This document shows, piece after piece, positions 1 through 9,521 of a stretch of DNA of 64,000 bases. Origin of the DNA: Magnaporthiopsis rhizophila (taxonomy: Eukaryota > Ascomycota > Sordariomycetes > Magnaporthales > Magnaporthaceae); the NCBI GenBank assembly GCA_003049465.1, contig PYSS01000103.1:62001-126000 (forward strand). The letters are read 5' to 3'. A program made the translations under genes and the position numbers. Each line of letters opens with the position of its first letter. Positions within the stretch are counted from its first letter, which is position 1. The notes below the pieces were generated by a model that saw only the letters and a list, made by a program, of their open reading frames with translations, made no database searches and had not been told where the DNA came from.

Positions 1-124
1 GAGATTTGCCATGACTGACTTGCGGACACAGGGACGTGTCGGACGAAAAGTCCCTCGACGAGGGGCTCACCAAGATCAGGAGCGAGATGCCAACGCTCGG
101 AGGAGTGGCATTTGGTCCTCTCGT

Positions 125-163
125 GTAAGTGTATATCCGTCTTTGCGTTCCACTGTAGACTCC

Positions 164-256
<93 letters not shown>

Positions 257-269
257 AACCCGGCCGTAG
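125..269 (+). other. Intron 1 of the PKS remnant, expanded by a CT microsatellite
   Basis: The donor is GTAAGT at 125, the branch-point motif CTAAC at 255-259, and the acceptor TAG ends at 269. Splicing joins GT to C and gives the continuous reading GPLVLHDAMFEN, as expected in a ketoreductase. At 145 bp it is longer than the other introns here because of the repeat inside it. Confidence 0.85.
162..254 (+). repeat. (CT)n microsatellite, about 93 bp
   Basis: An almost pure CT dinucleotide run with two or three interruptions lies wholly inside intron 1 of the PKS remnant. It ends one base before the CTAAC branch point. Confidence 0.95.
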
Positions 270-887
270 CCTCCACGACGCCATGTTTGAGAATATGGAG
301 CTCTCGCAGATGCACGCCGTCCTAAGCCCCAAGGTTCGCGGCGTTGAGCTGCTGAACGAGCGCATCGACGAGTCCCAGAATCCACTTGAATTCTTCGTCG
401 TGCTGTCGTCCTTCGTCATGGCGTGTGGAAATCCGGGGCAGAGCGCATACAGCGCCGCCAACGCCTACACGCACGCCTTGGCGCAGCAGCGGCGGTCGCG
501 TGGCCTGGCAGGGTCAACTATGGATATGGGGGCCATTTGGGGAGTGGGCTACATTGTCCGACAGGGCCGTGACGAGGAGTACGAGACCATCAGCTTCCAG
601 TTCGACAAGGTTTCGGAACACGAGCTGCACGCACTGTTTGCTGAGTCCGTCGTCGCCGGCAGGCCTGGTCACCTCGAGCGCGAGGGCGATGTCGAGGTCA
701 TCACGGCCATGCGCTACCTGACCCGCAAACAGGGCGCTGATCCCACACTTTGATGACCCTCGTCTCGGTCACTTCATCCTTGCTGAGCAAAGAGGCAAGG
801 CTGGCGTCTCTGGGGGTGCACTCATTTCGGCCAAAGAGAGTCTGCTGCAGGCAACGACCATTGACGAAGTGAGACAGATCATCACTG

Positions 888-977
888 GTGGGTCTAGTAT
901 CTATCTGCTGCTATTGGGGATGTGCAAGCTCTACAAGCAGTATAGTCCTATTTACTAACACCGCCGTGCCCTGCTAG
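888..977 (+). other. Intron 2 of the PKS remnant
   Basis: Donor GTGGGT, branch motif CTAAC at 955-959 and acceptor TAG ending at 977. Splicing joins G to AC and gives QIITDGLAEKL, the lead into the ACP. Confidence 0.8.
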
Positions 978-1098
978 ACGGATTAGCAGAAAAGCTGCGA
1001 GTGACGCTGCAAATTCCCCAAGACGACGGCATCGACCTCGATGCCCCGCTCATCGACCAGGGAGTCGACTCCCTCAGCGCAGTCACCGTCGGAACCTG

Positions 1099-1167
1099 GT
1101 AGGTGCTCGGTGCTCAGGGGATCAAAGCAATGCCACCGAGTCAAGATTTTCTAACAGGCCACCCAAG
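1099..1167 (+). other. Intron 3 of the PKS remnant
   Basis: Donor GTAGGT, branch motif CTAAC at 1151-1155, acceptor AAG ending at 1167. This choice keeps the frame from ACP helix II into SPKNLHLDPALLKILGG. The alternative acceptor CAG at 1157 would lose the frame. Confidence 0.6.
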
Positions 1168-2735
1168 TTCTCCAAAGAATCTCCATCTCGACCCCGCCCT
1201 CCTCAAGATCCTTGGAGGCGCGTCGATCAATGACCTCGCACAAGAAGCCGCCGGACGGCTGCAACCTACCGTCATACCTCTGGTAGCGGACGCCAAAGGT
1301 GGCGCAGAGAGAGCCCCCGCATCTGACGCTGTCAGGGTCAACGGAACCCTCAGCAATGGGATCACGGACACGGACCATCGTCGAGTGCCCATGTCGCTCA
1401 CGCAGGAGAATTGGCGGAATCTCCAGAAGCGGGCTCCAGAGAAGACCACGTTCAACTCGACCATCGGCGTGTACATGAAGGGATACATTGACCTGTCCCG
1501 GCTGAGACGCGCCTTTGACACACTGCTCCAGCGGCACTCCATTTTCCGCACCCGATTTGTTAACGCCACAGAGAACGGCGGCGTTCCTGAACAGGTCATC
1601 ATGGACGAGCCCAAGGTGGGGTTCATGGCCGTGCCGGTGGCCGACCGTGCCGCGGCAGAGCGTGGGTTTGCCGATACCAACAACAGCGAGTACGACATCG
1701 GATCAGGCGACACGCTGAGGCTCGTGGACTTCTACTGGGCCGCCGACGAGCACATCCTGATTGTCGCGTACAACCCCCTGGTCATGGACGGCTGGACATA
1801 CGAGCGACTGTTTGTCGAGCTGGCGCAGCTTTACGACAGAGGCGCCAAGGCATCGCTTCCTCCCGCCCCGCAGTACCACGACTTTGCGATCCGTCAACGC
1901 ACCAAGTGCGAGCTTGGCGGCATGGAGGACGACATATACTACTAGATATCTGTCCATGAGCCTCGCGCTCCGGCGCTGCCTGTGCTGGCGCTCAAGCATG
2001 CCAGGCAAGGAGCAGACTTGGCTAGAAGAACAGCGACTCCCCCCAGCCGGAAACACCACACGTCCAAGATGCGGGTGCCATCGCTGGTGGCGACCAAGAT
2101 CCGAGAGGCCAGCTGACGGGCCAAGGCCACGCCGATGCAATTCTATCTCACAGCATACCAGTCGCTGCTCACACGTCTGGGCGGCGAGGCGGCCGACGAC
2201 GTGGTGGTGGGGGTGGCCGACGCCAACCGGCCGGACCTTGACGACCTGTCCACCTTTGGGCCGTGCGTCGACATGCTGCCGGTGCGGTTGTCAGCCGGCG
2301 GCAGACGCAGCGGTGGTGGTAACGGCGGCGACGGCGATACCTTTTCGGCCGCCCTGGGCAGGACCAAGGAGCGAGTGCGGGCGGCGCTGCAGCACTCCAG
2401 AGTGCCGACGCACGTGCTGCTGGAGCGGCTGGGCCTGAGGGGCCGCGACGGCAACGAGACGGAGCCGCTCTTCCGTGCCGTATTCGACTACAAGCAGGGC
2501 CAGGCCGACAGCGGCAGGATCGGCGAGGCCACGGTGGAGGGCGTTGCTCGCCGACCGGGCCGGCACGCCGCACGACGTCACGCTCAAGATGTCGGACGAC
2601 CCGACCAAGGAGCCGCTGGTGGTGTTCAAGCTGAACATGGGCATCTACGGGGCCGGGGACGTCGAGGTCTTCATGCGGGAGTACATGGAGATTCTGGGCG
2701 CTGCGGCGCAGGATCAGGGATGTCGGATGAGGTGA

Positions 2736-3586
2736 TTGAGGTTGTTATGGCGTCGGGGTGTGTGTACTTTGAGAGCGGTACTGGTACGACAAATCCCAGC
2801 GCAAACGAAAAAAGAAAAATATGGCAAACTTGATCCGCTAACAGGCAAAACAGAGATTTGGGAACAAAAAATAACAAGTCTTTGTTGTCTTCCTTGCCCC
2901 TTTCCTTTTCATATTTTGCGACCTCTCGGTACATTTCTCTACACGCCCAATGTTATAATTTCTCTCTACCTCTTGAGGGCTGTTATCCGCCAACGACAGT
3001 CTCTTATCTATGTAGACAACAGCGCATTGTCGGGCCTAGAGAGAAAAAGGCTGTTCACAATATTAGTAGGCCCGACCAAGCGATGGCGCATAAGATTCCG
3101 AAGACAGAGATAAAGAAGACGAGGGCGTTCTCGGCACCGGGCAAATCCTTGGTCCCGTACAGGGCGCCCGCCTAGGTCGTGTTCGACACTTTGTTGACGC
3201 GCAACTGCTATCATGCATTAAAAAAAAGGTACAAAAAGCGCTGTAAAAAGTACGTGTGGGTCTGCAAGCCACTTACGAAGCCACGTACATTCTGCGACAT
3301 TGTATTCTCTTTGCAACATTTGATTCTCCCAGCATACGTCACATTACTGGCATACTCTCTAGAAAGCAGCTCAACTTCCTCTCGCAAAGCCCCCTGAAGC
3401 TCTGCACAAACAAAAAGGCGAATGTCTCGCAGGAGCAGATGGAGGCGGTCCGTCGCGCCGAGCGGAGAGAACATGCGCCCAGTCACCTCTGTCACTGGTG
3501 AGGTGACGCCAGTGCGTCGGCGACCCAAACAGAACATCAGGAACCCGCAAATCCCTGGCGGAGCCGGGAGTTCGGCGGGCCAAGCG

Positions 3587-3626
<40 letters not shown>

Positions 3627-4017
3627 GCTGGCTCTACGCGGACCGCAGGCGTGGTGGCGGTAAGTGGTGAATTGTGTTTGTGCGGTTGGGGAGAAAAGGA
3701 TGAAAGTCTTGGGACCGAGACGACGACGGTTGGGAATTTCCCAGGTCGGCGGTTTGGGAAAGGAGGGACGAGTGACTGCAGAAGATTCGAAAGGGTCCAA
3801 CAGCATGAGGACGGTGGGGGGAGGGGCCAGACTTGGATAAAACGGTGCCTTTTCCCATAATTCTTTCTTTTTTCTTGGCCGCCCACCTTCCTGTATGACT
3901 TGTGTAATTTGGGGCCATGAGGGATCATTGCCCTATCTAATAACGTCTCTGGTATCCCACATAACAAAAAAAAAAAAAAAAGCTCCAACCTGGCGGTAGG
4001 TCTGACCATCTATCTAC
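2736..4017. other. Intergenic stretch with a long poly(A) tract
   Basis: No convincing gene was found on either strand. The stretch holds the 3' flank of the PKS remnant, a 38-base A run at 3587-3624 and a shorter A run near 3966-3980. It is also the 3' flank of the hydrolase on the minus strand, so it is a tail-to-tail interval. Confidence 0.6.
3587..3624 (+). repeat. Poly(A) homopolymer, 38 bases
   Basis: An uninterrupted run of A in otherwise GC-balanced DNA. It could be the tail of a decayed non-LTR insertion or simple slippage. No flanking duplication was recognised. Confidence 0.9.
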
Positions 4018-4749
4018 CTACGCGTAGACGGCCCTTGCTAGCTTCAAAATGTGCCTCGTTATCTCACCGCAATCCTGGGGCCGACTGGGCACCTGGTGGC
4101 CACCCTCAAACTCGATGACGTGCGTCGAGTCCGGGCGGCAGTGGTCCCGGACCAGCTTCCTGGCGCGGGCGAGGCAAAAATCGCGATGGCCGTGGACGTG
4201 CAGGGTCGGGACGTGGATGCGGGCGTCAGTGTTGCCGTCACTATCACCGTCGCCGTCGGAGTCGTCGGCGACGGCGCGCATGTGGGCGGCGGCCTCATCC
4301 GGGAAGAAGCAGCAGATCAAGGCAGCAAACCGCAGCGGCAGCAGCCAGGGGGCGCGGCGGACCTGCTGCTGCCAGACCAGCAGGCTGGCGACCAGGGCGC
4401 CCTCGGAGAAGGCCAGCAGGCCGACAATGGGCGCGTCCGGGCGGCGGGCGGCCCAGTCGACCACGGCGCTGCACACGGCGTCGTTGATGGCGCCGAGCCG
4501 GCCGTCGATGCTGGTGGTAGTAGAAGAGTTCGTCGCGCAGGCCGGGCCGAACCGGCCTTGGAACGGCCCCGCGCCCGCAAACACGGGCAGCACGCCGGGG
4601 CCCGGCGGAGCGGGGAAAGGGGCGTTCATGAAGACAAACTCGAACTCGTGCTTGAGCAGGAGCCTGAACTTGGCCAGCTGCATGCGGAAGATGGGCGCCG
4701 TCGAGCCGGTGCCGTGGAGGCAGAGCAGGGCCTTTGTCGGCTGCGGCAT
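4018..4749 (-). CDS. FSH1/LovG-like serine hydrolase (polyketide-releasing thioesterase type)
   Basis: A 243-residue alpha/beta hydrolase of the FSH1 family, intact from ATG to stop with no intron. LovG, of this family, cleaves the finished polyketide from the ACP of LovB. Visible features are the N-terminal LLCLHGTGS strand and oxyanion loop, nucleophile Ser115 in LLAFSEGA (the usual GxSxG has Ala in place of its first Gly), Asp190 in HVHGHRD and His218 in EGGHQVP. These make a complete Ser-Asp-His triad. Residues 163-175 form an Asp/Gly-rich insertion that looks like slippage expansion. It is a soluble cytosolic enzyme with no signal peptide. It lies tail to tail with the PKS remnant, which supports a shared pathway. 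Function as the releasing enzyme is inferred from family and context. It is one of the few undamaged genes in the cluster. Confidence 0.85.
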   Translation of the reverse strand: MPQPTKALLCLHGTGSTAPIFRMQLAKFRLLLKHEFEFVFMNAPFPAPPGPGVLPVFAGAGPFQGRFGPACATNSSTTTSIDGRLGAINDAVCSAVVDWAARRPDAPIVGLLAFSEGALVASLLVWQQQVRRAPWLLPLRFAALICCFFPDEAAAHMRAVADDSDGDGDSDGNTDARIHVPTLHVHGHRDFCLARARKLVRDHCRPDSTHVIEFEGGHQVPSRPQDCGEITRHILKLARAVYA

Positions 4750-5258
4750 GGTGGGCGAGAGAGGCCGGCGATTGCTAGGCTGTCTTTGCGTCCCTACCTA
4801 GGTAGGTAGATTCCATGTGAGGCTGCGTCACTGTTACACTGGTGGCTTTTACTTTCCAGGTCTCGTGTGTGTCGGCCTCGTTCTAATGGGCTGGCTGGAT
4901 TCTTGGCTGTCTTGGCTTCACCATCAATGCCAAACACCATCGGCGGGTTTTCTTTCGAGTGTGATTTGGCCTTGGTCGCCGAATCCCACCGAACTTGCAT
5001 GTTCAAAAACCCTCCGACCAGCCGCCGCCATCTATCTACCCTTTATGCGTTCGATCGACCGATGCTCGCGCTTTGACCGACGACATGTTTATACGGCCGT
5101 GCGGGGGTACCCCCGAGCTTCGGGAGGACAAATACATGGTATTTATGCTCGAGGGAGGCGAATCGGGGCCAAGCGGGTTACAATAAGCAGATACCTGGAG
5201 AGGATTTGATGACCGCGCCTCGCACATGAGAAGAAAATACATGGATAATTAGGTAAAG
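4750..5258. other. Divergent promoter interval between hydrolase and oxygenase
   Basis: This 509-bp interval separates two divergently transcribed genes, so it should carry both promoters. No coding sequence is recognised. The only distinct element is the 14-bp palindrome at 4793-4806. Confidence 0.55.
4793..4806. promoter_or_regulatory. 14-bp perfect palindrome upstream of the hydrolase
   Basis: CCTACCTAGGTAGG is a perfect inverted repeat ending about 44 bp upstream of the hydrolase start codon. Its position and symmetry suggest a binding site for a dimeric regulator. No match to a named factor is claimed. Confidence 0.35.
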
Positions 5259-6416
5259 ATGGCGACGACCGAGGTCCAAACTGTCACTGCAGCGGCTGCT
5301 CTGCCCAAGTATCACCAGCCCCCGGAAACCAAGTATGAGTGTGAGTGGACGTTACCCCCTTTTTTTTTGGGGTGCAGCGCTGATGGGATGCGTGCCGTTA
5401 TCTCCATCTAGTGGACTAGGCCGACTTCGTCACCCTAGATCTATCGCAGTTTGACCTACCCGGCGGCAAGCAGAGGCTGGCCAGCCAGCTGCGAGACGCA
5501 GTGCACCAGCACGGCTTCTTCTACGTCATCAACTACGGGCTCGACTAGGACGTGGTGGACGAGTAGTTCGCGATAGCCAAGGCGCCGTTCGAGCTCCCGA
5601 TGTCCGAGAAGATGGCGCACGTGGCCGATATCACGGCGCGCAGCTACAGCGGCTACCGGCCGCGGGGCACACGCTAGCAGTTCCAGGGCCTGCGCGACAG
5701 CGTCGAGTTCTACAACCTCTTCAAGCTCAACGGGCGGCTGGAGCGGTCGCAGCCCGAGCTCACAGCGCGGCACTGGCCCGCCATCGAGCGGCTCCAGCGC
5801 CACATCGTCGAGGACGTGACGCGCAAGCTGCTGACGCTCGTAGTGCTGGTGCTGGAGCTGCCCGAGGACGGGCTCGCGAGGGGGGCACGGCTGGGACGAC
5901 GTGAGCGACTGCCACCTGCGCTACATGCTCCACCACGCGCGGTCGGCGGCCGAAAACGCGCTGTTCGGCGACGTGTACGCGGGCGGGCACACCGACTTCG
6001 CCACCATCAGCCTGCTGTTCCGGCAGGTGCGCATGCGCGACGGCTCGTGGCGGTGGGTGAAGCCCTACCCGGCCTCCATCACCGTCAACATCGCCGACGC
6101 CCTGCAGTTCTGGCCCGCCGGCTACCTGCGCAGCAGCGTCCACCGCGTCGTCGCCCCGCCCCCGGACCGGTACGGGCTCGACCGGCTGTGCCTGCTGTAC
6201 TTTGTCCGCCCGGCCCACGACCTGGACCTGCGCACGCTCGACAGCCCGCTGCTGCGGAGGCTGGGGCTGCTGGACGACGAGGGCCGCGACCAGGCGGCCG
6301 GCATCACGGCGGGCGACTGGGTCAAGGCCCGCGTGAGGGAGGACGTGCAGGAGGCGGTCGAGGGCGGCCACAAGATTGTGCCCGTCTTGGGAGGACTGAA
6401 GACTAGATACTATTAG
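5259..6416 (+). pseudogene. 2-oxoglutarate/Fe(II)-dependent oxygenase, broken by four TAG codons and one frameshift
   Basis: A non-haem iron dioxygenase of the isopenicillin-N-synthase-like superfamily, which hydroxylates or desaturates metabolites. ATG 5259 opens MATTEVQTVTAAA. An intron at 5341-5411 (GTGAGT to TAG) joins it to the DIOX_N part (DLSQFDLPGG, then HQHGFFYVINYGL). The catalytic core lies at 5900-6330: Fe ligands His 5988-5990 and Asp 5994-5996 in GGHTDFATIS, distal His 6141-6143 in SSVHRVVAPP, and an Arg in DRLCLLYF for 2-oxoglutarate. In-frame TAG codons fall at 5417, 5546, 5564 and 5675. All could be single C-to-T or G-to-A changes from CAG or TGG. A frameshift lies near 5875-5890, at a six-G run (5880-5885). 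A cluster tailoring role is inferred. Confidence 0.85.
5341..5411 (+). other. Intron of the oxygenase pseudogene
   Basis: Donor GTGAGT at 5341 and acceptor TAG ending at 5411. Splicing joins T to TG and puts the first exon in frame with ADFVTLDLSQFD. Confidence 0.75.
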
Positions 6417-7030
6417 CCGTGGTCTCATCCACTGGGATACCTAGATCCTCCTGAAATCTCCGTGTTGAGGGTGATGACACCAAATGCATGCTGTGGACTC
6501 TTGTTCGTTTCTGGGTGCAAATTTTGCCGTAGAGTTGTTCCACGGAAAACCCCCCGCCGGTTTACGGGCATTTCCGTTTTCGGCCACTTCTCTTTTCGGT
6601 ATGAAAGGTAAATCGTCTGGAACGGTCCCGGCAATACGCTTTGGATTGGCGACGCGTTGCGGCCACCACGAAACCGCGCGGGCCCCTTGTTTCCGCCATT
6701 GCCTCCAACGCCTCCTCCCCTCCCCGGCCGTCGTTGGCGAGCCGAGGTCCGTGGCGGCAGACGTTAGGGAGCCCTCGCGAAACTACCCTCTCCGGCGGCC
6801 GCTGTCTATGTCCCAGCTCGTGCGTAAAGAGTGGACCGAGATTCGGGAAAGAGTTGTTCACATGCAATAGTTCAGCAATGCGAAATTGTTTTCCGAAAAG
6901 CTGGAGCCATTTATACACCTCCTGCTTGCCTCCCGTTGGCGCTTTGACACACACACACACACACACACTGCCCAAAAATACTAATCCTTTCACATTTGTG
7001 CTATTTACCCTATGTACAGCTGCGCCATGT
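6417..7030. other. Intergenic interval with an (AC)11 repeat
   Basis: No gene is recognised. This is a convergent interval between the oxygenase and the GH54 gene. An (AC)11 microsatellite lies at 6947-6968. ORFs here lack family features. Confidence 0.55.
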
Positions 7031-8056
7031 TTAAACGGCATACCGGGCGGCGGCAATGTCTGCCTGCACCGAATTCTCAGTGGCGTCTGAAGGGTAGCCC
7101 GTGGTCATGACGCCCTCGTAGAATGTGCCTCGGCCGGAGTTGCTATTGTCTCCCCCGATCCCGAGGATGATGGCGCCCTCCTTCTTCATCGGGTTGTATC
7201 CCGAGGCGTTGGGCCGCGCGCCGTTGTAAAAAGTCGACAGCCCTCCCGCGGTCGCGTCGGCCCCCCGGATGGCCCACTTGTTCGGCCCGCCCTTGACGAC
7301 GGCCGTGACGAACCTGTGGTTGATCGTCGGGTCGCCCGTGTTCTGCTTGACGTTGGCGCCCGAGAAGAGGCCGTTCTCGAGGTCCGCCATGATCCACGGG
7401 CCCTTGCCGGCCCCGCTGCCCCAGTCAGTGCTGGTGCCAAAGTAGATGGCCTCCATGTGGCCGTTGCCCGTGTCGCGGCCGCTAGTCTCGGCGTTGCCGT
7501 AGTCGAAGCAGCAGCCGCGGTTGTAGTGCGTCCCGTCCAGGACGGCGTACATGCCCTGGGCCTGGTCGCCCGTGGCCGTGCCGCTGGCCTTGTTGTTGCG
7601 GTAGCCACAGCCGGGCGCGATGTAGACGCCGTACGCCTTCTTGCCGCCGACCGTCACGGGCGCCGCGGTCGCGTTGGCGAGGTTGTCGTAGCCGCCTGGG
7701 GCGGGGCCGCTCCAGGTTCCGGGCGGGGCCTGGGTCAGGTGGTTGCCGCGGCCGGACTGGTCGTAGATGGTCGAGATGAGGCAGCCCGTGCCGGCGCAGA
7801 AGGAGTCCTGGGCCGCCGCATTGGCGACGCCGCCCGCGGACAGCGGGGCAATGTCCTTCTTGCCGCCGTCGGAGCGTTGCACCTGGTATAGCGGACCCGA
7901 GTAGGCGCGGTAAAGGGCCCGGGTGGTGCTGTGCGCAGCGACGCAGGGCGTGTTGCCCGCGGCGTAGATGTCGCAGGGCGCCGCAGCGGTGAGGGAGCTC
8001 GCGACGCCGAGGAGCATAAGCGCGCGGGCGCGGTCGATTTTACCTCGTGAAGGCAT
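7031..8056 (-). CDS. abfB: Secreted GH54 alpha-L-arabinofuranosidase, catalytic domain only
   Basis: A 341-residue enzyme that removes terminal arabinofuranose from arabinoxylan or arabinan outside the cell. Residues 1-26 form a signal peptide (hydrophobic LMLLGVASSL, then TAAA before PCDIYAAG). The GH54 fold follows, with paired cysteines Cys28/Cys38 and Cys87/Cys92 and the vicinal pair Cys182-Cys183 in CCFDYGN. The likely nucleophile is Glu227 in MADLENGLFSG and the likely acid/base Asp303 in GIGGDNSN. These are placed by comparison with the characterised Aspergillus enzyme. The usual family member is about 500 residues with a C-terminal arabinose-binding CBM42; this one stops at the end of the catalytic domain. 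No intron or lesion is present. It has no evident link to polyketide biosynthesis. Confidence 0.92.
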   Translation of the reverse strand: MPSRGKIDRARALMLLGVASSLTAAAPCDIYAAGNTPCVAAHSTTRALYRAYSGPLYQVQRSDGGKKDIAPLSAGGVANAAAQDSFCAGTGCLISTIYDQSGRGNHLTQAPPGTWSGPAPGGYDNLANATAAPVTVGGKKAYGVYIAPGCGYRNNKASGTATGDQAQGMYAVLDGTHYNRGCCFDYGNAETSGRDTGNGHMEAIYFGTSTDWGSGAGKGPWIMADLENGLFSGANVKQNTGDPTINHRFVTAVVKGGPNKWAIRGADATAGGLSTFYNGARPNASGYNPMKKEGAIILGIGGDNSNSGRGTFYEGVMTTGYPSDATENSVQADIAAARYAV

Positions 8057-9521
8057 GGCTAGTCGCTTCTGTTAAGTGCTAGTAAGAGGGGCAGGGGGCG
8101 GCGCAGCAACAATCGTCAGGGTCCGAACTTGGCGCCAAGTCGGGACGACGAGTGAGGTTCGAGGGCGCGGCTATATAAGCACCGACACCCAGCCTTCCTG
8201 CGGCCCAGGAACGACATCGTGGTGAACGATATAAGTCAGTGCACCCCCGCCGATGATTGGCTGGGCTATCTGTGCGTCGCCCAGGCTACCCAACTTGCTT
8301 GCTCGTGGATCCGGGACAATGATGGCGCGACTGACGCGCTTCCGAGAGCCCCGGGTTGCTCCAGCCATTCCTACTTACTTAGCATGCTACTCGTGGATCT
8401 CGAGGGAACCTTACGGGCGCGCGTTCCTCCGACTCCACCTATATCACGAGGGGTCACTCCAACAACTTCCACTTTGAACCCGGGGGGGTTCGGTGCGAAT
8501 ACAACGCAAGCGAGGAACAATGAGTCGCGCTTATTAAACCCCCGCATCTCAGCGACGACCTCGCTGCAGATCAGAAACTACAATGCGACCCTCCTGAAAT
8601 ACTCGTCATCGTGGGCTCCAAACCGGGCATATCTAGCCCGCGCTGAATCACGTGTTTTTGTACGTATTAAGGCGGGGGAAGTCAAATTGCAGGGGCACAA
8701 CATGTAACGGGGACGGCGGGGCGAGCGATCGGGAAGCTTGTGGGATGCCGCTGTAAAGATACTCGTGACACGAGACGACGGGCTCACCGCTGCCCGCAAC
8801 CGGGTCGATTCGGACCGGCGAAATGATCGAGAATACGCAAGGGTGCAGTTCCTGTCTGTCAAGTGAGTCGGCTGGACTGTTCACAATAGGTTGGACGTCT
8901 AATTATCTTCCTACTTACAGATTTTGTAGGTTTCGCCGTAAGAAACTCACGTGGACTCGGCGTGACGACCCATGGGCCACAGGGCCGGTCGCGTCGGCGA
9001 CTCCACGCCGGGTTCGACGCCATCCTGTGACCAAACGGCCCGGGCCCGTCTCTGAGCGCGGCCAGCCCCCGCTTAACGACGGCGACGTCGGCTCTCTTGG
9101 CGGAGAATATCTCGCCGCCCTTGCCGACGTCCACGTCCATCTTGGTCGCTAGTCTCACCCAATCGTGCGGGAGGAAAAAGTGGTGCAAGGTCCCCCAGCA
9201 GAGTCTTCGCCGTCGAGAATCGTTATTGCTACTAAGTGGCCGCTAGGGCGACTTTCAGGCCTACGGTTGGTGCCGATCCCGTAGCTTTGAGAGAGAGAGT
9301 TGATATCGCAAAGAACGGGACCCATAGGGGGGATTGACGGTACGAGGATCCCGGTGCCAGTTACAAAGCCTCGCCGGGCGCCGGCCGATGCGCCCGCGTA
9401 CCGGCCCAGCTCGGCGAGCGCTTCCTAATCCTTATAACGCACCTGTTATATAAAGTGTCATAGTTCCGTGCTGGAGGCACCGGTCAAGGGCTCAGGGGTG
9501 ACCCCCGAGCTGCCTTTAGGC
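8057..9521. other. Upstream region of GH54 and gene-free interval up to the transposon block
   Basis: The first 150 bp should hold the GH54 promoter. From about 8250 to 9521 no ORF shows a recognisable domain or family-like composition. Base composition is mixed and stops are common in all frames, so this is probably decayed or non-coding host DNA. Confidence 0.5.
8171..8180 (-). promoter_or_regulatory. Candidate TATA box for the GH54 gene
   Basis: The minus strand reads GCTTATATAG about 115 bp upstream of the GH54 ATG, a reasonable distance for a fungal core promoter. This is only a motif match. Confidence 0.35.

Larger units (their letters stand above)
1..2735 (+). pseudogene. 3' end of a LovB-type highly reducing polyketide synthase (KR-ACP-truncated C), degenerate
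   Basis: This is the C-terminal part of an iterative fungal polyketide synthase entering from the left edge. Exon 1 (to 124) joins 270-887 to give the ketoreductase end, with the GQSAYSAANAY active-site segment (Tyr and Asn of YxxxN) and the upstream VLSS serine. 978-1098 encodes the ACP, with the phosphopantetheine site GVDSLSAV. From 1168 a condensation domain runs to about 2720 (DGW motif, then SDDPTKEPLVVFKLN near the end), with no adenylation domain before the stop at 2733-2735, as in LovB-type synthases. Three introns restore the frame: 125-269, 888-977 and 1099-1167. Lesions are a frameshift near 722-745, TAG at 1943-1945 where the family usually has Trp, TGA at 2114-2116 and a frameshift near 2535-2550. 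An in-frame TGA also lies at 12-14, if exon 1 reaches that far. The condensation motif HHxxxDG reads NPLVMDG at 1772-1792. Family assignment is secure; product is unknown. Confidence 0.85.

Noticed and set aside
76..315. Minus-strand ORF rich in Arg-Glu repeats
   Set aside because: It is only the CT microsatellite read in antisense; the region is intron 1 of the PKS remnant.
4049..4809. Two long plus-strand ORFs over the hydrolase
   Set aside because: High-GC shadows of the FSH1 gene; they have no family features, whereas the minus frame has a full catalytic triad.
5417..5677. TAG reassigned to Gln in this organism
   Set aside because: Attractive because of the TAG-only pattern, but both genes also have frameshifts, the PKS uses TGA as a lesion, and CAG-to-TAG is the expected RIP change.
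5760..6428. Long minus-strand ORF over the oxygenase
   Set aside because: Low-complexity Ala/Arg/Val shadow; the plus strand has the HxD...H iron site.
7316..7891. Plus-strand ORF over GH54
   Set aside because: Shadow of the GH54 gene, Ala/Val/Arg-rich with no domain.
8219..9190. Several ORFs of 65-162 codons between GH54 and the transposon block
   Set aside because: They overlap on opposite strands, lack domain features and intron signals, and composition does not favour any of them.
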